Both the position numbers and the translations under genes were made by a program. A stretch of 64,000 bases of DNA from NCBI GenBank assembly GCA_948099385.1, contig CANUEZ040000013.1, forward strand, positions 434,001 to 498,000, read 5' to 3'. Of the stretch, positions 11,210-20,722 are shown piece by piece. Under the pieces are notes generated by a model. The model was not told the DNA's origin. It did no database searches and saw only the letters and a program-made list of their open reading frames with translations. Each line of letters begins with the position of its first letter. Positions within the stretch are counted from its first letter, which is position 1. Source of the DNA: Fasciola hepatica (lineage: Eukaryota; Platyhelminthes; Trematoda; Plagiorchiida; Fasciolidae).

Positions 11210-11690
11210 CCCAGGAGTTTACGTAGCTCACCATCCATATACCTACAAGAGGATGTATCTGCTACAAAAATGGCCCCCCACTTGACTTGGTTCGGGAAGT
11301 TTAATGTAATAAAGGCATCCATGGAAGACTCACCATCCAGGGATTAAATGGAGTAATTTCTCCTTTAAGGAAACCAATCAATGCCCACCACCAGTTTGTA
11401 CATTATATCAGTATCCCATTGTCAAAGTGCAATTTAGCGTACCAGCACCTCCACTCCCCTTCCTACGCGAAGCCTTCCCCCACGAGTTTGCCTTGGCTCA
11501 CCCTACACAACTATCGCCTCCGCGAACTGGACACAACATGCCTCCACTCCAACAAGACAACAACATCCTTGACTTAGCCTTCACTTAAAGCCTCCCTGAG
11601 ATAGACGTCTTCGTCACACAAAACCTTTCCACTAGTGACCACAAAGTAGTCACATGTCACTTCGCTGTTGCGCTTGGATCATGCCTTCCT
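11210..11690 (+). pseudogene. LINE-A endonuclease remnant
   Basis: Traces of the apurinic-like endonuclease domain. About 11230-11265 resembles the ISIPGYNIFATN segment of the better copy. Near 11528-11560 one frame reads TQHASTPTR, then shifts to NILDLAFT and hits a stop (better copy: TQHVKSPTRGNNILDLIFT). Near 11640-11670 a block reads TSDHKVVTCHF (better copy: GCDHRVITCEL), preserving the catalytic His. Multiple stops and frameshifts make it non-functional. Confidence 0.65.
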
Positions 11691-12127
11691 GGGGTTATTG
11701 AAATCCAAAATCATAACATCCACAGGCTGACTAACTGGGTCCAGCGGCCTGCTTCCCTCCGGGGCATTGGTTGGCCTGGTTCCTTCTAACATCTTATCCG
11801 TGAGAAGCAGCTGATGCATTCTATGTCAAGTTGCTCTCCTTCATAAAGCGCCTCACCCTAAAGCTAGGCATATTAGGGCCAAGACTACAAAAACTGACAA
11901 ACCTCGACGAAAGTCTAGTAAGCCCCAGAACTCATTTCTCAGGGATCACGGTTTCTCCCTGGCACCAGGAATAAGCTGAGTCTGCCGCGATCTCCATGCG
12001 GCAACTGAGAATAAACTCATAAAGCAACAAAGGCTACTCTCAAGACCGATAAAATCTCGCACCTCATGCAGCACTGAAAAAACATCTTACTCACCCAAAA
12101 TGGCACCTACCTTGATTCGCAAAAGAT

Positions 12128-13649
12128 ATGGCTGAGGCTTTCAAACGCTACCTTGTCTTAGCTCCCATTGCGGACACCAAACCTCCGCCACCCCGCTATC
12201 CGATGCACACACAGGACGCGACGTCAACTATAACATTTGCCGCAGACAACATGGGGAAATTTCTTGCCAAACCTAGATCCTCCTATCGTCCAAGTCCTGA
12301 TGACCTTCCCTCTGTCTTATTTCAGTTTGGGAGACCTGACCTAATACTCATCTTATTGAGCCCCTTTAAGTTATCCATGTCGTCTGGAGTCTTTTCGGCC
12401 CAGTGGAAAGCGTCCTGTATAAATCCACGCTGCAAAAATTGTCCACTGCGTGACCCGGGGAACTATGACCTCATAAACCACACCTCGGTTATTTCCAGGC
12501 TCGTGGAGAGGATTTTCAAGAATCAGCTTGCAAACTTCCCGACCTTTTGAAGTTTTATCTACCCAGCTCAATATGGATTCCTAAAGTCCGGTTTGAGCCT
12601 CATGTGTCAGATAAACTCGCTCAGTTTGATCATTTCCAAGGCCGATAACAACAAGGCAATTCTCGTCATCCCTCCCGATAAGACTAAAGCATTTGACCGC
12701 GTATCACACATTTGCTTATCGTCAAAAACTGAATCATGCGAGGGCGCTGAACCCCTTTTGTCCTGGTCACCATTTTACCTCTCCGGATGTTTGCAAACAG
12801 CCATCGTCAACGGAACATCTTTACAGCCCAAACCAATTACTAGTGGGGCCGTTCAGAGTGGCATCCTGGGCCCGCCATTTTTTCTCATAAACATAAATGA
12901 CGACTTCCAGTTAGTGCGCCATGGCATGACATTGCTCTTAGCTGGCGACATAAAGCTAGTCTACACTTTACGAAGAATGCCCTGCACTCAGCTCTTAGTA
13001 ATATTCTGTCGGATTTGTGGTCCCTTGATGAGTAGTGCACTCAACGGCTGACGAGGTTTCCGGCAGCCAAGAACTCTGTTCTGTCGAAAAAACTCCACGT
13101 TCCACTTGGTTTGCTTACAATAAACTGTCTGCCCATTCTCACAGTAAGAGACCTGGGCTTGCGTTGCTCCTGTTCTTTTACCTTCCGCGATCGAGCTTTA
13201 ACCAGTTTGGCAAGGCGAGGAGGACGGTTCACTCTATCCTTAGAAAGTATCGTACTCAAGAGCGCAAGCTCCTGATGTTCAAGACTCACGTCAGGTCACT
13301 TTTGGAATACTGCCCCCTGGTCTTTGCCTTGAAAAGAAGGGTTGACCGGGTAAATACAGAGAAAAAGCAGCGCTCCTTTACCAAAAAATTACTTGGCTTT
13401 TCCAACCTCGACTACAGAGCTAGATGCGAACTACTCCGGCATGAACCTCTATCGTTAGGTCGTATCAAGCTCAATCTTTTAATTCTGCTCAACTTTCTGC
13501 ACTCAAAAGTCCACTCATCTGATGACCCGCTAAGTTTCTTTAGTGACACTCCTAATTCCTTCCACCACAGACAATTCACCACTACAACCCCATCATCTAG
13601 GCTCTCAGTCAGATGTAAATATTTTGCGGTTACCTATTCTGGCCCATAG
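12128..13649 (+). pseudogene. LINE-A reverse transcriptase remnant
   Basis: Three broken frames together follow the LINE-A reverse transcriptase. 12128-12550 has SMSSGVFSAQWKASCINP and DPGNYDLINHTSVISRLVER, matching SMSQSIFPSQWKTS and DPANYRPINHIPIISRIMER. 12593-13051 has KTKAFDRVSH, GAVQSGILGPPFF and LVRHGMTLLLAGDI, where the catalytic FADD block has become LAGD. 13035-13649 has LLMFKTHVRSLLEYCPLVFA and RCELLRHEPLSLGRIKLNLL. The catalytic aspartate pair is lost and the frame changes several times. Confidence 0.85.
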
Positions 13650-13670
13650 AATAAGGCCTCTGACTAGCTG

Positions 13671-15639
13671 AGATCGTGTCGCGCGCCAAACAGTTTAAAG
13701 GAGCACTAAGCAGAATGTTTCAAGCATTCTCTGTAATCAATATGACCCACATTAACATAAACATGGATCAAGCATATTAAGACTTTCGTGATTATTAGGC
13801 CGCAAAGATTCAAAACATTTTGGGTCCCAACCTAATTTCATGGCCCGTCTGATAACCCCACCCATGTGTATATAGGTGCTTTTTTATGCGTATGCTCAAA
13901 ATTGAATATCGCTTCATGCTGTTTATCAGACCCTCGACTTGTCCCGGTTACGTAATTGCCGATCCTAATATTCTTCCTGTGTTACGCAGAGTTTGCTCCG
14001 GTTTCCTTCTCTTATTGCTCTGCCAGTCTAAATCCTACATTCTTTCCTGATTTCACCCTGATACCACTTCTATCCCATCAAAAGCTTTACGCTCACATCT
14101 GTTCCCAAACGTTGTTGATATGCAGAGAACCGGATATTATTATGAAACGTTGGTAATCTCTAGGTTGTACCTGACCATGCACCGTAGTTGCCTCTACCTT
14201 AGCATAAACATACCTGTATATATTGCCCGTATTTTGTACTCTAATGGCTGGAGCCGGTATTATTGGAATTTCCCCTGAATATACGTTATATTACCAGTCG
14301 CACGAACCTTACAATTTAAACAGTCCCAGCACCATATCTGATTTAGTCTCAGTCTCTGTTTCTAACCCTTAAGTGCTGCTCCTGCCAGACTCTTTAGCTT
14401 TTTTTAATCATCACCCTAAATCGAATCACGAACACACTGCTCAACCCCCTTTTTTGTCGCATGACTGAAGATGTGGCCCCAACCGAACACAGATCACACA
14501 TCCGCTGAATATTACAGTGTCCTCCCATGATTTTCTACTATAAAACCTTTGTTACTCAGTCACCTAAACGACTAATGATCTGTTGGTCGTCTTGATGTAT
14601 CACAACAGGTTATGCCGACAGCGGCTGGTTCACACATGAGCCGAAAGTCGTCAGATTCCAGGCCTTCCTTAAGCCAGCCATCGACTATGCACTCCCCGGG
14701 TGTTGGAATCGTTACGAGTGTTTGTCCCCCACACTCTGCCTCTTTCATAGCTAAAGGCCACGAAAGCACTGACTGGAAAACGGTAACAAGTCAGTGTTTG
14801 TCTTGTTATACGGCGAGACAACAATTAACCCTAAAGGTAGCCGACCCGGTGGGTCACGCGTAAAGAACTGATGGCGGAGGAGAAACGGTAAGCACGCCCA
14901 GTTGGGCAGGCACATTCTCTCGCTCCTCTGAAAAAAGACTCCGATTCATTAAAAATAAATCTGGCTGCGAAGGTATCGAATTCATGCTCTATACCTCTTC
15001 TTTAACGGATGAATTCCCCGTTACAGCCAAGGACCTACCCTGCTTACTGGGTATCCTAAAACAAATGAGAGCACGACTTGAGCTCTCAACACTTCTGCCT
15101 GACCCTGCGCGGGGTAACAGCTTGTCGATTGAGCTCTCCACATAAAAATCGGCCCAACTTCTCTCAGTTTAAACACTTCCGGGTTCCCTGCTCCATTTCC
15201 CTCTAGCTCGCTGATGCCAAATTCCGCTGCCTATATGCGCTTTGTTCAAAATCTTTCGTCTTTACATAGACCGACTATCGCCAGCATTCGTTTTCGTTCG
15301 AGGATAATATCATAACGGAACCTTTCTTAGGTCAACCCCGGACACTTACTCGTAAGTGGCTTGCTACCTACCTAGGTTTCCAAGCAACAACGTATTTTTC
15401 CCACGGTGAAAATGAACAATGAAGGCGGATATCCTACTCGGTAGCTTTACCCTCCAAACATCTTCAAACTGCACGAGGTGTGAAACTTTTTCATCTCTTA
15501 CGTACAGAACATGAACCATCCACAGCTGACTCTAGCCACCGACGATTGGGGCGACCCCAAAAGCACAGCCAGTGCCCTACGTACCAGAAAGCAGAGGCCC
15601 AGGTGGCCACAGCCCTCCAGGACTCTATATCATATCTTC
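13671..15639. other. Unassigned interval
   Basis: About 2 kb downstream of the decayed LINE-A copy. It may be that copy's tail, but I could not align it convincingly with 23584-25440. No domain is recognised in any frame. Confidence 0.4.
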
Positions 15640-16325
15640 TGGTAACCTAGTAATAATCTTAACATTATTAGTTTGTTTCGGAGACGCCCACGGCATGCCG
15701 GACTAATTGATAGATTTTTACAAGCGACATAGTGGACAGACAGAATTCGTGAAAAATCTGGAGGTACGATTGAGAAACGTAGGATAGGTAGACTTCGGAG
15801 GAGGAGATGTGAGGAAGATAAATGTATGCACACCAAGAAAAAACGGAGGGGGGTAATTTGAACCCGGGGTGGATTCAAATATGTGCCCGGTGAATATGGA
15901 AGCAAAGGTCGGATACAGGAGCTGGCTGAGCCAGCTGGAGGGGGCTGGTACCTCGGAGTTTTACGTGGGGAGGACTAAAAATCTTCACGGGAATATATGG
16001 TGACCAGAAACGGTGAAGAAAAAGGAAGGAAAAGAGAGCGAAGAAATGCATTATAAGACAAGGGAGTAGATAACAATGAAGTACTCTAAGTTGCAATAAA
16101 AGGCTTTGTCCATTTGAGAGCAAGAAGCGAGCAATGCGAGATATAAAGAGTGGTCAAATGGCAACAGTGGCCCGGAAGGATCGAGATATGGCGAATGTGA
16201 GGTACAAATATAGACAAACTAGGCGGACATCATGAGGAGAGGCGGGTTGGGGCAACAGAAATACCCAGCGAAGAAATGCAGGAGGTAGAGTAAATATACA
16301 ATTGCAGACATGCATTTATGTGTGA

Positions 16326-16368
<43 letters not shown>

Positions 16369-16860
16369 AGAACGGGAGGAGCAGTGAGCAGCGAAGTGGC
16401 AGAACACGGACGTAGCAGAGCCTGGAAGAGAAAGTTCGGGTTAGATTAAATTGTACGGAAATAAATTGGATAAATCCTGAAAAATTTGTTTTTGAAAGGT
16501 GGACATGGGGGATCAACAGAAAGAGGGAAGCAACTTTGGAAGCACAGAAGTGATGGCTGTGGGAGTAGTTTATAAACGGGGGAGTATGGAGGGAAAGATA
16601 GAAGAAAATACGTGAGAGTGAATCTACCAATCTGATTAATACAGATGCGACATGTGATGACGGTCAAGAATGAGTGAAGCGGTAACAAGTAGGCAGACAT
16701 TATGCAGCAAGCTGATGGCCGCGAAAGTGGATGAAAAAGGCAGAAAGGGCAAAAATACAGATTGGTCGAAGTAGCGTATAATACCAATGGAGTAAGGTAA
16801 CTCTGAGGTGGGGTGAAAATGTGGTGCAAGGATGCAGCAGTTTTAACTCACTGGGGAAGC
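15640..16860 (-). other. Purine-rich (plus strand) interval, possibly a LINE tail
   Basis: Strongly purine-rich on the plus strand, hence pyrimidine-rich on the minus strand, in the style of the LINE tails elsewhere in this window. It lies downstream, on the minus strand, of the LINE C-terminus at 18379-18752 and of the candidate gene at 16876-17584. Short minus-strand frames here are low-complexity and I call none of them. A perfect 8-bp inverted repeat (AGCTGGCT/AGCCAGCT) lies near 15920-15936. Confidence 0.4.
16329..16366. repeat. (TA)n microsatellite
   Basis: An uninterrupted run of about 19 TA dinucleotides. It generates a spurious minus-strand Tyr-Ile repeat frame that should not be taken as protein. 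Confidence 0.95.
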
Positions 16861-16875
16861 TGGTCTGTTGTAGAT

Positions 16876-17584
16876 TTAATACACCAAATGAGGAGAGTCC
16901 GTTATTTTGCGGTCCTCAGTTTTGTCCGGTTTGAAGTTGTCTAGCTGTGCAATAATTTTTCTACATGGGGCCTGACTTGGAGCATCAGGCAACCTAGGTT
17001 CCACGTTGAAATCTTCTGAGAGCTGAGGTTGTTGGGGCTGACCACGCAGCACTTCCGCCAAACGAAGAAGGTCAGAACGATTCACATTTTGTTCTGTGGT
17101 GGACCTCGTTTTGATTCGAAACATCTGATGAATGAAATGCCAGCTGGCTGACTTCAGTCTCCAAGCACTGCAGACAAATAAGAGGAATTTTATGTTCTAC
17201 AGCACCCGGTAGTAACGATTCATGTTCATCTGCATCGACGGTATATCCTATTTTTCGACTTCCAGCGATAGAACCAGAAAAATCGACGTTCGAAGAATAT
17301 ACTCCGCATCTCGAAAACCATTCGTACGCATCGCATACTGGAAGCCTAATTGTTTCTACCTCCTTGGACATCGGAACATTCTCAACGTCTCCCGTTAGTT
17401 GCATCTGTTCAACTTTGACTAGTTAATCCGCCTCATAAACTGGCTGGTCATGTGCAGTCCATGGTAAATCAGCTTACTTGAAATCCAAAACCAGGAAAAT
17501 CAACCTCGGAAGCTCGTCCTCGGTGCAACAGTTGTCGGAGTGAGGGACCAAAGAGAAACATAGGCCCATTGATGCAGCGGGTCC
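16876..17584 (-). CDS. Candidate multi-exon cellular gene fragment, function unknown
   Basis: On the minus strand, three open segments look like exons. Exon 1 (17584-17478) follows a pyrimidine-rich acceptor (CCACTTTTCTTAG) and ends at a good donor (CAA|GTAAGC), with 35 in-frame codons. A 73-nt intron with a possible TTAAC branch site ends at GAACAG. Exon 2 starts at 17404 with an ATG in the matching phase and stays open for 84 codons or more, including DAYEWFSRCGVYSSNV and SGSIAGSRKIGYTVDADEHE. A third frame (17124-16876) is open for 82 codons (FRIKTRSTTEQNVNRSDLLR and onward) and ends in TAA. Joining the second and third needs either a very short 28-nt GT-AG intron (17152-17125) or another arrangement; a strong acceptor, TTATTTGTCTGCAG, lies at about 17170. 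I do not recognise the protein. It is hydrophilic, with no signal peptide or membrane segment. Spliced structure argues for a host gene, but it could be chance. Confidence 0.35.
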
Positions 17585-18378
17585 CTAAGAAAAGTGGGGC
17601 TGTGGAACGTCATGCCAAGTAAGGAAACGGCTGAGCAAGGGCTATAAAATTCAGTAACGAAAATAAGATTTGACGTGAGGTTATCAATTAATAGAAAAGA
17701 GAAATAAATTCTGCATGAAATTATGGAAGAAACTGAGCTGAGGGATGGGGTGGGGGCAGAATGGGTGACGTCATAAAGGGATACTGAGTTCAGTTAATAA
17801 GCCAGGTCAAGTAAGAGAATACAGACTGAAAGCCCTAGTCGAAAGTCGCCGAGAGAGTGATGGAGGTGTGTGAGCTGGGACCTGAGGTGGAGAGGACCAA
17901 AAGTAAGCAAAAAGATATAAAAGAGCTTTGGGTCACTTGCCACGCTTTTGCCATCAACGAGGGGACAGTATTGTATATATCTATATATATATAGATAAGT
18001 GTAGACATATATATGAAGTGGACCAGTGTGTAGTTCCCGATGCAGCTCCTATAGCTTCGTCGAGGTTAGTTTCAGGGGCGCAGACGTGACATAGATAAGT
18101 GAGGTTAATAAATCCCGGAGCAGATGAGGCTTACTGACGGTGTGAGAAGCATGACGGTGGCCTTCCTGAAAATGTAAACGCGTCTGGAAGGACTTCTTTC
18201 AAAGTGAAGTTGGCAGGATTCAACTAGTCGGTAGAGGAAAACAGTTAGTGGGCTGAGTCATGTTTTAAGTAGGTCGACGGCGAATTCTAAAGAGAAGTGG
18301 ACAAACAGAGCACTTATAACTCCAAAACGGTCAGCAGTGAGAGGGGAAAAATCATATAATCCTGGAAGGCAAGGTGAT
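17585..18378. other. Unassigned interval, pyrimidine-rich on minus strand
   Basis: Lies between the LINE C-terminus at 18379-18752 and the candidate exons at 16876-17584. It contains an imperfect TA-rich palindromic patch near 17975-18015. No coding domain is recognised. It may be LINE 3' tail or intron of the candidate gene. Confidence 0.4.
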
Positions 18379-18752
18379 TCAAAAAAGCTGGGTTATGTGA
18401 GCGTTGAATAAGCGCAAAATAGTTGGGACAGAAAGGAATTTATCTAAAACATGCACGAATACAAACTTTGACCGAGAAGGTTTGATATGTGAAGGGAGTT
18501 TATTCCAGATCTAAGAGTACGTAAAGAGAAATAACTATGAGCGTAGAACGGCTCTCGCAGGGTGTGTGGTAATATTATGCAGTCTGTTACGAAGTAACTA
18601 TCCAGTACCCGGGAGAAGCGTAACTGGTTAGAGGGATAAGTTTGTTTAGTCAATAGTTTATACAGAAATACCAGGTTCAGTTTAATGCAGCGAAGCCGTA
18701 ATGGTTCGATTTTGAGATAAAAACATCGTTCTCTTTAATTGAAAAATGTCAA
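18379..18752 (-). pseudogene. CR1-like LINE reverse transcriptase C-terminus
   Basis: The minus-strand frame reads YLKIEPLRLRCIKLNLVFLY and continues through a variable segment to FSLRTLRSG. A frameshift near 18510 leads into IWNKLPSHIKPSRSKFVF and a stop at 18379-18381. The IEPLxLRxIKLNL and IWNKLP blocks are the C-terminal signature also seen in the LINE-A copies (LEPL.LRRMKLNL, IWNRLP). The 5' part is absent. It is more divergent from LINE-A than the other copies, so it may be a sister family. Confidence 0.8.
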
Positions 18753-19093
18753 AGTCATCTTGGCGCAAAATCAGGTTGTCTTAGTTTTTTTTTGCTTTTT
18801 AGAGTTAAGATCAATGATTTAGCTGTTACCATTACTTATTGCTATTCAAACTGATTTATTGATCTGATAGTAGCAATAACTGCGGCACACCAACCTGTTA
18901 GCGTCAGTTATTATCGCAAATCAGTACAATAGAACTTTGTAGAGATTCGTGGTTTGAAAGTAACTTAATCAATTGTTCAAAACCCTCCCTAAGTATTATC
19001 TCTTCTTATCCGGCCTCTCGAAGGTAATTAGCCACTTTTTTCTTCTCACCTTTTTGATACCCCGCAATTTACCGTAGTCCGATAACTCGCCCA
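18753..19093. other. AT-rich leader upstream of LINE-A ORF1
   Basis: Short interval between a minus-strand LINE fragment and the plus-strand LINE-A ORF1. It may contain the LINE 5' untranslated region and internal promoter, but no motif is clear. A run of T lies near 18785-18793. Confidence 0.4.
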
Positions 19094-20722
19094 TTGTGTC
19101 AGCTGTCACTACTTTTCTCCCCGCGATATTGCGTCAAATTAACTACCAATCACTCCAACAGCTTAGCTATGCTTTCTATTGCTGCCCACCGGCCCAAAAT
19201 CACAGCTAGCACTCGCCGCTGTAAGACCCCTAACCTCCAAAGCACGCTCAAAAGTTGTTCAGTATCCATCGTTGACATACTTGGAGATGCTACCAAAGCA
19301 ACTGCCGAAATAAGCAAAACCATGAATAGTTTTTCCTCTCGGCTTGACGCTTATGATCAAGCCATCGGTCAATTAGGTCCATTAGCGTTCCTGCTTGACC
19401 CATCTCTATACCACACTCAGGCAAACCTAATCTCAGCCACGAAGTTCATAGATACCGTTGCCTCTGAAATATTTAGACGCACCAAGAAAGCCAACAATGC
19501 AGTAGTATTCAACATTCCGGATAAGTTACCTCTCTCAACTGCCAAGAACTTAATCTTAAAGGCTTGCAACCTAGATTCGCAACCTTGCTACTGCGTTATA
19601 CTCCGCAAAAATTCACCGAAAAATACATGCCCACTCCTGTTTCAGTTTAATACTGAAGTTGCTGCAAAGGAATTTATTAGCCGACAGTCTTTTGTCGTCG
19701 CAAATACAGGTGTTAAGCGGGCAAAAATACCTCCCGATAAAGCCCCCCTACAAAGAGAGGTCCACAAAAGCCATGCGAAGAACCATAACCCTGGTAAACA
19801 TTTAGCCAGTAGTCCCTCTCAGGTGGTCGATTTACCAAGCGTCGGCCACCATGCGAAGACCTCTTCTGTGGTTAGTCGTAAAATAGTTTTCGACCTAGAT
19901 AATTCATCAGTCTTGACTCCATCGGAGCCGCGTCGCAAACGTCAAAACTTGCAGAACAGTCTCAATGAAACGGTCCAAATTAATGTGCCTCCTGACGTCC
20001 GCAAAACTGACAAAAGTCCCCCTGACTCAAAGACTAGTAACAAATTACCATACAAGACCTCGATTGACATGATTCCTTCAACTAGCTCAAGAAGTGTCTG
20101 GTCGAACCTACAAACTACTCCCACAGAATATAGTTCGAAAAAACGAACGCCGACGCTTGCAGGAGTCCGACATCCAAAACCGGATAGGGAAAACAGTCCA
20201 ATACCTGAAGTAAAATCAGTAATCCCTCAACTGTTGACGTCAGAACCAGCCATTCCTTGCATAATACAGAAAGGAGCGAGGCTAGATGTATTTTCACCGG
20301 TATCCGTAACGAATTCGAAAATAAATAGAGTAGCTTTATCGGCAAAATCAGCCATCTCAACTCGCGGACCCGGACCTCGCTCTCCGAACCCAATCAGTCT
20401 TTTGCCTCCAGGTAGAGTTAACCATAAAATCACTTCTTCCAACGACGAAAAAGAAAGTCTCGGCAAGACTGTCCAGACCGTTATGCCAGTACCTTATCTA
20501 AATGCGGTTCCGGCTGACTACTTACGGGCTACCCAACCACATGCATCCCGCTCTTTAATTCCAGATAGTCGCGAGCTTTCGGACGTAGCGCCACCCCATC
20601 TAAATTTGCCGGTTTTTCAGTTTCCTCTAAATGTCCCGCCTCCTCCCATACCATGTCTCTCCCCACATCATCCCACAGTCCACCAGTGGCTACAATTTCT
20701 CCAAACCTGGCAGCCACCTTAA
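19094..20722 (+). CDS. LINE-A ORF1 protein (RNA-binding, RRM-like)
   Basis: 542 residues, open throughout. By analogy with LINE ORF1 proteins it would coat the element RNA. Around residues 135-195 is an RRM-like region (NNAVVFNIPDKLPLSTAKNL, then CVILRKNS and PLLFQFNTEVAAKEFISRQ). The remainder is Ser/Pro/Lys-rich and probably disordered, ending in a Pro-rich tail. No zinc knuckle is evident. The first ATG (19094) may not be used; another lies at 19169. Its end overlaps the start of the ORF2 frame by 70 nt in a different phase, so ORF2 would need reinitiation or frameshifting. The intact frame contrasts with the four stops in ORF2. Confidence 0.7.
   Translation: MCQLSLLFSPRYCVKLTTNHSNSLAMLSIAAHRPKITASTRRCKTPNLQSTLKSCSVSIVDILGDATKATAEISKTMNSFSSRLDAYDQAIGQLGPLAFLLDPSLYHTQANLISATKFIDTVASEIFRRTKKANNAVVFNIPDKLPLSTAKNLILKACNLDSQPCYCVILRKNSPKNTCPLLFQFNTEVAAKEFISRQSFVVANTGVKRAKIPPDKAPLQREVHKSHAKNHNPGKHLASSPSQVVDLPSVGHHAKTSSVVSRKIVFDLDNSSVLTPSEPRRKRQNLQNSLNETVQINVPPDVRKTDKSPPDSKTSNKLPYKTSIDMIPSTSSRSVWSNLQTTPTEYSSKKRTPTLAGVRHPKPDRENSPIPEVKSVIPQLLTSEPAIPCIIQKGARLDVFSPVSVTNSKINRVALSAKSAISTRGPGPRSPNPISLLPPGRVNHKITSSNDEKESLGKTVQTVMPVPYLNAVPADYLRATQPHASRSLIPDSRELSDVAPPHLNLPVFQFPLNVPPPPIPCLSPHHPTVHQWLQFLQTWQPP

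Larger units (their letters stand above)
11200..13670 (+). mobile_element. Decayed LINE-A copy, plus strand
   Basis: A heavily degraded, roughly collinear copy of the LINE at 19094-25440. Endonuclease traces lie at about 11210-11690, reverse transcriptase pieces at 12128-13051 and the C-terminal part at 13200-13649. Spacing between blocks is similar to the better copy. Limits are approximate, and the 3' tail beyond 13670 could not be aligned. Confidence 0.7.

Noticed and set aside
16219..16630. Minus-strand frames with a Tyr-Ile repeat
   Set aside because: Produced by the (TA)n microsatellite.
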